Source: Flavobacteriales bacterium
GTDB lineage: Bacteria > Bacteroidota > Bacteroidia > Flavobacteriales > BACL11
Assembly (NCBI GenBank): GCA_002683775.1
Contig: NYTT01000002.1
Location: forward strand, 1 to 7,024
Length of the DNA stretch: 7,024 bases
Direction of reading: 5' to 3'
Part shown: in pieces, positions 1 through 6,579 of the stretch
How the letters are laid out: the number at the start of each line of letters is the position of its first letter
Numbering within the stretch: the stretch's first letter is position 1
The notes under the pieces: model-generated
Databases searched by the model: none
Seen by the model: the letters and a program-made list of their open reading frames with translations, nothing else
Told to the model about the DNA's origin: nothing
Position numbers and translations under genes: made by a program

Positions 1-106
1 TTTCTAATTTATAATCTAATTTAAAAAAAAGATACATAAACACAAGTTCAAAAAAACAAGATTAATCTCCAATAAAGTTATTTTAAACAATTAAAGTTCA
101 ATTTCG

Positions 107-114
107 TATATTTG
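107..114 (+). promoter_or_regulatory. Bacteroidota -7 promoter element (TATATTTG)
   Basis: TATATTTG is a perfect match to the Bacteroidota sigma-A -7 consensus TAnnTTTG. It ends 26 bases before the ATG at 141, which would give a leader of about 20 nucleotides. No clear TTTG -33 element sits at the expected distance upstream (bases 83-90 are AT-rich only), so recognition would rest mainly on the -7 box. The leader is A-rich and lacks a Shine-Dalgarno sequence, which is normal in this phylum. The rest of 1-106 is AT-rich and shows no gene or hairpin I would defend. Confidence 0.6.
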
Positions 115-140
115 TGTAGAAAAAAAATAAGTCCATTCAA

Positions 141-3100
141 ATGAAAAAAATCCTCCTAATATTATTCACAGTTGTATTTTTATTTAGCAATTCAATTGCT
201 CAAACTATTTCAACTTCAGGATTTACTTTTAATCCAGATACATTATTTGTAAACATCGGGGATACAATTAATTTTAATCTTTCAAGCAATCATAATGCGG
301 TGGAAGTATCAGAAAGCACGTGGAATACAAATGGGTCGGCATCTAATAGTGGCTTTAATATATCATTTGGGGGAGGAAGCTTTATTGTAGACAGTATTAA
401 AACGTACTACTATGTATGTCAGCCACATGCAAGTATGGGAATGAAAGGAATAATCGTTTCATCACAATTACCTTGTAATAAAAACATTAACCAATCACTA
501 CAAGGATTTGACCCTGATCCAGTTTATGGAACATGGATATGGTCATACGACACATTATCAATAACCAATACTAGCACTTGTGATGTACGAGTTAGGTCAG
601 AGTTCACAATATCTCATTCTGACTCAATAATTGGACTAACAGATTTTGACTTAAAGTGCTATAACCCTTATATAGGGAATTGGCCTGCTGTACCTTACTC
701 AATAGATAGTAACGGAGATGCTCAAGGCTATTTTGGATTTGGTGGAGATACAACCGGTCAGCTAATAACTCAAGGAACTACGCAACAACTAATAGTGAAA
801 ATTAGATTTAGACCTAACGCCAATTACGGAAATTATTCTTCATCTTGGAGCTCAAATGAAGTAGATAGTGCAGGTAATTTTTTACAAACTCTAGAATTAG
901 ATTCAACACATATTAGCTATGTTGATTGCTCGCTCTTTGGAGCTGATAGCACCTTTAGTTCAGATATATCATGTTTTAATGCCAATGATGGTAGCGCAAG
1001 TATTTTATCTGTTCAAAATGGAAGCAATAACTACAGCTACTCTTGGAGCAATGGCGATTCTACAAACAATGCATCAGCACTATCAGCTGGCAGTTATTAT
1101 TGTATTGTCACAGATTTAAACTGGCAACAATGTTCTGATAGTGTTAATTTCACAATTTCCGAACCCCTTGAACTAACTTCATCATATACTCAAACAAATG
1201 TAAGTTGCTTTGGAGCAGATAATGGAAGTACCATAGTTAATTTTTATGGAGGTACAATTGGAAGCGCTCCAAACGACACAAATTATATTCTTGGATGGGC
1301 GGGCACACAGCTTCCTTTTTATTTGCCTTACCCACAGACAGTATTTAATACTAATTTACTGCCAGCTCCATATAATGCAATACCAGCGGGGGTGTATCCA
1401 TATTCTGTAACAGATATGAACGGATGTACAATTTATGACACGATAACTATTACGCAGCCTGACACATTATTTAACACTGTGATAAGATCAAATATAACAT
1501 GCTTTGGATATAACGATGGAAGTATCAATCAAACAGTTAATGGAGGTACTGGTCCATTTGATTATTTTTTGAATGGAATACTTCAAAATAATTTAACAAC
1601 AGTAAATCTATCTCCTGGCATATATATAGATTCAATTGTTGATGCTAACGGATGTTTCACATCAAACACCACTGTAATAATAGAACCTTCTGAATTAACA
1701 ACTTCGCTCATTTCATACAACACAAGTTGTTTTGGAGAATGCGATGGGCAAATGCAATCTATCACAATTGGCGGCACAACACCATATACGTACATTTGGA
1801 GTAATGGAGAAGCAAACGATAGCATTGATAATCTTTGCCCAGGGACATACAATTTGAATGTTATTGATGATAATGGCTGTAGCGCAACTTCTTCAGCTAC
1901 AATAAACGAACCTGACATTATTAGCATAATAATTGATACCGCCTCTAACATTTCAACATATGGAGGTAACGACGGTTTTATAGAGGTGTCAGCAAATGGT
2001 GGCTTGGGAACGCTAAATTTTAATTGGACTAACGCAGGTGGATTTAATCAAAACACGGAAGATATATACAATCTATACTCTGATTTTTATTTCTTAGAAA
2101 TTACTGACATAAACTCATGCGTATATTTAGATACCATTGAACTTACCCAACCAACTTTATGGATAAACCTTGACCAAGCAGTAAATGCGAACTGCTTTGA
2201 CTCATGTAACGGGTCTTTAAGCATAACAGCAAATGGTGGTGATTCAACATATACTTATCTATGGTCGGGGCCAAATAATTTCTCATCAACTAATGATGAC
2301 TTAACTAATCTGTGCTATGGAGAATATATTTTAACCATTAGCGATAGCACTCAAAGCTTAACAGATACTTTTAATATCTTTCAACCACAACCCCTTACTT
2401 ACAATCTTTCTGTTGATTCCATTTTATGTAATAATGGAGTCTCACAAGCACAAATAAATGTTTGGGGTGGCACTCAACCATTTATTTATACATGGCTAAA
2501 TGGAGATACAACATTTAACACTCTTGTTTCAGCAGGCACACATTCAATTAATGTAGTTGATCAGAATGGATGTTACCTTAATGAAAACTTTAGCCTCTCT
2601 CATCCAGACTCAATATTTAGTTCAGTAAGTTCAGCAAATCCTCTTTGTTATTTAGCAAACGATGGAAGTGGAACTGTCAACATTTTAAATGGAGGAACAG
2701 CTCCCTACCTGTTTTCTTTTAATGGCGGATTAAACTATCAATCAAGTAATTCATTTAATAATTTATCATCTGGAAACTACACTGTACAAATTTTAGACTC
2801 AAATAACTGTCAAAATAGTGTAACATTTGAACTAACAGACCCAGATGAATTAATGACAAATCTTTCTGCAACAGATGTGAGCTGTTTCGATCTATGCGAT
2901 GCAATAGTACAAGTAACTGCAACTGGTGGGACTCCATCATATAGTTACAGCTGGAGTTCTGGACAAACATCTTCAATTGAAGATAATTTATGTGCTGGAT
3001 CATATTCAATAACAGCGACAGATGCAAATGGATGTCTTACAACAAATACAATAGTGGTAAGTCAGCCAAATCCAATTATTGTAAATATAACATCAAGTGG

Positions 3101-3533
3101 CACTGATTTAGTAGCTACAAGTGGATTCACAAGCTATCAATGGTACAATGGAGATGGAACGATTATACAGGGTGAAACTTCAGAAACATTTACTCCAAAT
3201 TCAATGGGAGAATATTATGTTACAGTAAGCGATAGTCTCTGCACAGTAGATTCATATATATATGAGTATCTTATAAGTGGTATAAGTGATCTTGAAAATC
3301 ATATTTCAATTTATCCAAATCCCTCAAATGGTGAGATAAATATCAATCATGTTAACGCTTTTGAAACCATAACAATAATAAGTGCATTAGGTAATGAATT
3401 ATTAAAATTAGATGGCAGGTTATTTTCAAATGATAAAATAAAAATTGACTTATCTGATTTTAACAAAGGGATCTATTTTTTACAAATAAAGCAGAATAAT
3501 CACATCATGAATTACAGAATTGTACTTCAATAA
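141..3533 (+). CDS. T9SS-secreted surface protein: cupredoxin domain + nine SprB repeats + type A sorting domain
   Basis: This 1130-residue exported protein is probably an adhesin or surface filament. Residues 1-20 form a Sec signal peptide (MKK, hydrophobic core, likely cleavage SIA|Q). Residues 22-107 look like a plastocyanin-type cupredoxin, with the four expected type 1 copper ligands visible: H51, C93, H96 and M101 in CQPHASMGM. Residues 112-262 form a beta-rich segment with cysteines 112, 147 and 173 that I do not recognise. Residues 268-976 hold nine SprB-type repeats. Residues 977-1045 resemble an Ig-like domain (SYQWYNGDG, GEYYVTVSD). Residues 1054-1130 form a T9SS type A sorting domain (ISIYPNPSNG, then NKGIYFLQI and a basic tail), normally removed on export through the outer membrane. 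SprB repeats are named for the gliding adhesin of Flavobacterium johnsoniae, but they also occur in many non-gliding surface proteins, so a gliding role is not shown. The ATG at 141 suits both the promoter and the signal peptide. Confidence 0.92.
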   Translation: MKKILLILFTVVFLFSNSIAQTISTSGFTFNPDTLFVNIGDTINFNLSSNHNAVEVSESTWNTNGSASNSGFNISFGGGSFIVDSIKTYYYVCQPHASMGMKGIIVSSQLPCNKNINQSLQGFDPDPVYGTWIWSYDTLSITNTSTCDVRVRSEFTISHSDSIIGLTDFDLKCYNPYIGNWPAVPYSIDSNGDAQGYFGFGGDTTGQLITQGTTQQLIVKIRFRPNANYGNYSSSWSSNEVDSAGNFLQTLELDSTHISYVDCSLFGADSTFSSDISCFNANDGSASILSVQNGSNNYSYSWSNGDSTNNASALSAGSYYCIVTDLNWQQCSDSVNFTISEPLELTSSYTQTNVSCFGADNGSTIVNFYGGTIGSAPNDTNYILGWAGTQLPFYLPYPQTVFNTNLLPAPYNAIPAGVYPYSVTDMNGCTIYDTITITQPDTLFNTVIRSNITCFGYNDGSINQTVNGGTGPFDYFLNGILQNNLTTVNLSPGIYIDSIVDANGCFTSNTTVIIEPSELTTSLISYNTSCFGECDGQMQSITIGGTTPYTYIWSNGEANDSIDNLCPGTYNLNVIDDNGCSATSSATINEPDIISIIIDTASNISTYGGNDGFIEVSANGGLGTLNFNWTNAGGFNQNTEDIYNLYSDFYFLEITDINSCVYLDTIELTQPTLWINLDQAVNANCFDSCNGSLSITANGGDSTYTYLWSGPNNFSSTNDDLTNLCYGEYILTISDSTQSLTDTFNIFQPQPLTYNLSVDSILCNNGVSQAQINVWGGTQPFIYTWLNGDTTFNTLVSAGTHSINVVDQNGCYLNENFSLSHPDSIFSSVSSANPLCYLANDGSGTVNILNGGTAPYLFSFNGGLNYQSSNSFNNLSSGNYTVQILDSNNCQNSVTFELTDPDELMTNLSATDVSCFDLCDAIVQVTATGGTPSYSYSWSSGQTSSIEDNLCAGSYSITATDANGCLTTNTIVVSQPNPIIVNITSSGTDLVATSGFTSYQWYNGDGTIIQGETSETFTPNSMGEYYVTVSDSLCTVDSYIYEYLISGISDLENHISIYPNPSNGEININHVNAFETITIISALGNELLKLDGRLFSNDKIKIDLSDFNKGIYFLQIKQNNHIMNYRIVLQ
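942..3068 (+). repeat. Array of nine diverged SprB-type protein repeats
   Basis: Nine units of about 75 residues each run from SCF-x3-DG near the start, through a GGT-P-Y-Y-W-NG core and an AG-Y turn, to D-NGC and a closing EP/QP. Approximate residue boundaries are 268-342, 343-440, 441-516, 517-591, 592-671, 672-751, 752-822, 823-901 and 902-976. Unit 2 carries about 22 extra residues, proline-rich, between its GG and AG turns. Unit 5 has lost the first cysteine (STYGGNDG) and unit 6 lacks the closing NGC. The units are well diverged at the DNA level, so this is an old duplication rather than a recently expanding array. Such repeats fold as small beta-sandwich domains that make a stalk. Confidence 0.88.
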
Positions 3534-3574
3534 TTTTTTATAAATTGGCAAACTTAAAAGCAAACAGAAAAGAA

Positions 3575-5182
3575 ATGATAAAAAGACTCCTAATTTTCAC
3601 GATAATTATATCTAGTATAAATCCTGTTTTTGCAAATGTAATAGATACTTCATTTATTGAAGGACTGACAGCATTTAAATGGGTACCTATTTCAGATGCA
3701 GACAAAATAATGCAGTATGAAAACCAGAAAACACTTACAAGAAGGGCAATTGAACAAGCCAAAACAGCAAATAATCATTACACAACAGCTGTTGACTTTA
3801 TGAAGAAAAAAGAATATTCTGGAGCTATATCTGAGTTTGAATTAGCAATGAAAAGATATAAAAGAGCGAAACTAAGTCCTGATGGCATGAATTATGTACA
3901 TGCAAATATGGCACTAACTTACGCAAGTACAGGAAACTCTTCAGACTTATTACAAGCAGAGCGATTACTTAATTTAATTACCAACAAAGCTTACGTTGAC
4001 AATAATTGGGCTTACAACATTGCTATGGGACATTATTTAGTTGGCAATCAGGATGAGGCAGCTTCACTTCTAAGCTCAATCATTAGAAAAGATGAATTTT
4101 ACTTTCAAGCTTATGTTACCCTTGAAGCAATTTATAGAAACTCTGGAAATGATGAAGATGCTGATATAGTTAACGAAAGAGCATATACAGCAGAAAACAA
4201 AAAAATAAGAAAACTTCAGAAAAAAACTGAGGCGAGATCTGAAGCGAGAGCTGATAGGAAAAAGAAAAATACTGCAACAGTTTTAAAGGGTAAAAAACCT
4301 GATGTTAAAAATTTAAAAATAGTTGTTGGAGATGACAATCTACAATTTAATAAAATTGACAAAATCAATGATCGTAGCATGGTTCAAATTCAGGAAGGAA
4401 TAGTTGATTATAAAAATGGAATCATTGCACTTGGAAATAGAGAATTCAAGGCCGCACAAAAGCCTTTGAAAAATGCAGAAAAGAAATTAAAAAGAGGTAA
4501 AATAACAGATGATGGACTGAATTTTTCTAGAGGAAATCTAGCAATAGCCTTTTTAGCATCAGGAGAAAAAAGTGGTGTAGGGCAAGCTAAACGTTACATT
4601 AAAAATTTAACTCCAAAACTGTTCACTACCAGAGAATGGTCATATAATATTGCAGTCGCATATTATGAACTTGCATTTATTTCAGCAAGATTAAACAAGA
4701 AAGATGGCACAAGAAATTGGGGAAATACTACTGCGACAGCCCATATTAAAAACTCAATAAAACTTTTTCAAAAAGCTATCAAGCAAGACAAACTATACTT
4801 ACCATCTTATGAGAATTTAATTTATATCTACAGGCAACAGGGAGAGCCAAAAAAGGCAGAAAAAATGAGCACAGCCCTAATGCAAGCAAGATCAAAGTTA
4901 CTTAAATCATTTAGTAAGAAAGATCAACTTAATATGGGTGGTGCTGCTTATGTATTTAGAGTTAATCTAGGTTCATTCGGAAAGCATGATACACCAGCGA
5001 ACTTATATGATGAACCAAATCTGATTACAGTACCAAGAACGGAAAATAACACAATATATCTTGCTGGATTGTTTTATAGTCTTGATGAAGCCACTAAATA
5101 TCAAGAAGAAATGACTAGAAAAGGTTATTCAAGATCTTTTATTGTAGCTTATAAAGATGGTGAAGAAATAACAGAATTTTAA
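3575..5182 (+). CDS. Exported TPR-repeat protein with duplicated module and C-terminal SPOR-like domain
   Basis: The 535-residue product begins with a signal peptide (MIKRLL, hydrophobic core, cleavage near VFA|N at 20-21), so it should act in the periplasm or cell envelope. I prefer ATG 3575; an in-frame TTG at 3545 would add ten polar residues before the signal peptide. Residues 77-204 and 286-434 are two copies of one helical, TPR-like module, each with a DG-N-x3-N-A start, a W-YNIA helix and a Y-IYR helix. A very basic, probably coiled linker (205-245) joins them. Residues 458-533 resemble a SPOR-like domain (FRVNLGSFG, IYLAGLFYSLDEA, GYSRSFIVAYKDGEEI); SPOR domains bind peptidoglycan, though this one is diverged. 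The gene lies 41 bases after the SprB-repeat gene with no terminator between, suggesting co-transcription. A role as envelope partner or scaffold for that protein is inference only. I do not recognise a named orthologue. Confidence 0.78.
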   Translation: MIKRLLIFTIIISSINPVFANVIDTSFIEGLTAFKWVPISDADKIMQYENQKTLTRRAIEQAKTANNHYTTAVDFMKKKEYSGAISEFELAMKRYKRAKLSPDGMNYVHANMALTYASTGNSSDLLQAERLLNLITNKAYVDNNWAYNIAMGHYLVGNQDEAASLLSSIIRKDEFYFQAYVTLEAIYRNSGNDEDADIVNERAYTAENKKIRKLQKKTEARSEARADRKKKNTATVLKGKKPDVKNLKIVVGDDNLQFNKIDKINDRSMVQIQEGIVDYKNGIIALGNREFKAAQKPLKNAEKKLKRGKITDDGLNFSRGNLAIAFLASGEKSGVGQAKRYIKNLTPKLFTTREWSYNIAVAYYELAFISARLNKKDGTRNWGNTTATAHIKNSIKLFQKAIKQDKLYLPSYENLIYIYRQQGEPKKAEKMSTALMQARSKLLKSFSKKDQLNMGGAAYVFRVNLGSFGKHDTPANLYDEPNLITVPRTENNTIYLAGLFYSLDEATKYQEEMTRKGYSRSFIVAYKDGEEITEF

Positions 5183-6579
5183 TAATCAAAGAAATTCGTA
5201 AAAGGAAAATTTCTAACTCCTAAAGAATAATAAACAGAAGTCTGATCTAAAAGATCAGACTTTTTGTTTCTAAGGGATATAACACCAAAAACATCTACTG
5301 ATTCTAACTTTAACACAACCTCAGCATCTAATGATAAAATCACTGTGCTAACTCCCTGTCCATTATAATTACCATAAGAATATTGCCCACCAGTACTTGC
5401 ATCATTATCAGATTGAAAAATATCTTGTCCATAATGAGTTCCAAGGGAATCTAAGCCAGTAAAGGCAACTAAGCTTTTTAAACGATAATTCCAATTACTC
5501 CTTTTGTACCCTATAACACCTATTACTTCTTTAAAATTAGCACCAAGAGGATGCGCTAGTGCCTGATTCATATGAGAATAATTTTGAAGAATAGTTCTAT
5601 GACCATATGTGTAAGGCTGAACTTGGTTGTATTCAAATAAATAACTTAGATTATTTAAATCACCTTTAAACCCTAACTGAAAGCCATATTTGTTTTGAAA
5701 AAAACCTGACTGATAATTCTCATCATTATCCTTTTGCCTAGAAATATTCAAATCATCCAACATTAACTGACCATAAAACAAATTAGAGAATAATTTAATA
5801 TTAAAATTTGCTCCTATCAAAGCATTTCCTTTATTAGAATATTTTGAGAATTCAACAGGCCTATAAAAAATAACAGGATTTAAATATGCGAATTCATATC
5901 CCTTATACACCTCTTCTGATTTTGATTGCCACAAAATTGATTCAAAAACACCAAAATGGATATTTTGAGTTAAAGCAAAATTTAAATAATGGATAGTAGC
6001 ATGCTTTTTTCTTCCATAGTCTGCTACATCAGGATTAATAAATGTTGTATACAAATTGTAATATTTTACAGGTCCAAACTCAGTAGATATTTTTAAATAA
6101 GGATATGCAGAAGCTACATCTGACAAGAGAAGTGACTGATAACCATCACCCACAAATTGTTTTCCATTACCTAGATCTAAACCAATAAACTTCGAAGCGC
6201 GATAACTAGCATTATATAAATAACGAGAATTAGCAAGTCCATATCCTGGAAAATAAATATTTAATGAATCCTGATAACTCTTTATCTGATTATGATGATT
6301 TCCTTGCAAGTAATCATAAATACCAATCATTTTTAACTTATCATTAATTTGTGCTCTTAAACTTATTCCTAGCAAGAAAGCATTTAAATTATCATCTTTT
6401 GATAAAGAAGAAGCCCCAAAGACTCGTGGTACAACTTCCAAATTTATCATTGAATGCAAACTGTCAATATAAAGATAAGAGTCGCTATAATCATTTAAAC
6501 TTGATCTAAAGCTATTTGACTGAGCTAATATAGATAGTGAAAAAAAAGAAAATACAAATAAACTAGTAAGCTTTCTCAT
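5179..6579 (-). CDS. Outer-membrane beta-barrel protein, Wzi capsule-assembly / gliding RemB-like
   Basis: This 466-residue protein has a signal peptide (MRKL, hydrophobic core, likely cleavage ILAQ|S near 19-20) followed by alternating aromatic beta strands typical of an outer-membrane barrel. Conserved-looking blocks match my memory of the Bacteroidota RemB / capsule-assembly Wzi-like family: GNGKQFVGDGYQSLLLSD (137-154), LNPVIFYRPVEFS (233-245), YGQLMLDD (269-276), EYNQVQPYTYGH (316-327) and ALAHPLGANFKE (340-351). Wzi helps anchor capsule at the surface, and RemB affects gliding in F. johnsoniae; which applies here cannot be decided from sequence. I chose ATG 6579 because it starts the signal peptide cleanly and follows AAGGGTG; ATG 6594 would add MYLRV. 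The start lies inside the end of the upstream sugar transferase (17-base overlap), implying translational coupling in a polysaccharide operon. Its last four bases overlap the convergent gene's stop. Confidence 0.8.
   Translation of the reverse strand: MRKLTSLFVFSFFSLSILAQSNSFRSSLNDYSDSYLYIDSLHSMINLEVVPRVFGASSLSKDDNLNAFLLGISLRAQINDKLKMIGIYDYLQGNHHNQIKSYQDSLNIYFPGYGLANSRYLYNASYRASKFIGLDLGNGKQFVGDGYQSLLLSDVASAYPYLKISTEFGPVKYYNLYTTFINPDVADYGRKKHATIHYLNFALTQNIHFGVFESILWQSKSEEVYKGYEFAYLNPVIFYRPVEFSKYSNKGNALIGANFNIKLFSNLFYGQLMLDDLNISRQKDNDENYQSGFFQNKYGFQLGFKGDLNNLSYLFEYNQVQPYTYGHRTILQNYSHMNQALAHPLGANFKEVIGVIGYKRSNWNYRLKSLVAFTGLDSLGTHYGQDIFQSDNDASTGGQYSYGNYNGQGVSTVILSLDAEVVLKLESVDVFGVISLRNKKSDLLDQTSVYYSLGVRNFPFTNFFDY
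5238..5262 (+). terminator. Intrinsic terminator of the + strand gene pair, inside the opposing CDS
   Basis: A perfect 11-base-pair stem, AAGTCTGATCT (5238-5248) with AGATCAGACTT (5252-5262), closes a three-base AAA loop. A T tract at 5261-5265 follows, then GTTT. It starts 56 bases after the stop codon at 5182 and is oriented for + strand transcription. On the minus strand the bases after the stem read CTGTTTATT, a poor U tract, so termination in that direction should be weak. The stem also encodes residues KSDLLDQT (440-447) of the convergent outer-membrane protein. Confidence 0.87.

Noticed and set aside
44..101. Direct repeat AAGTTCAA at 44-51 and 94-101, the second just upstream of the -7 element, as a possible operator.
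   Set aside because: An eight-base repeat is easily due to chance in such AT-rich DNA, and it has no dyad symmetry or third copy.
919..1119. A + strand open frame of 66 codons inside the SprB-repeat gene.
   Set aside because: It lies fully within a well-supported gene in another frame, with no signal or domain of its own.
1583..1951. A minus-strand open frame of 122 codons opposite the SprB repeats.
   Set aside because: Antisense shadow of the repeat codons; no recognisable protein features or promoter. The same applies to 2755-3027 (-).
942..3068. The repeat array as a recent expansion or phase-variable tract.
   Set aside because: The units are strongly diverged in DNA and protein; no long identical stretches that would allow slippage are visible.
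3538..3762. A minus-strand open frame of 74 codons over the start of the TPR/SPOR gene.
   Set aside because: Its hydrophobic stretch is the mirror of the signal-peptide codons on the other strand, and there is no independent support.
5131..5138. Palindrome AAGATCTT as a minus-strand terminator for the Wzi/RemB-like gene.
   Set aside because: The stem is only four base pairs with no loop and no proper U tract.
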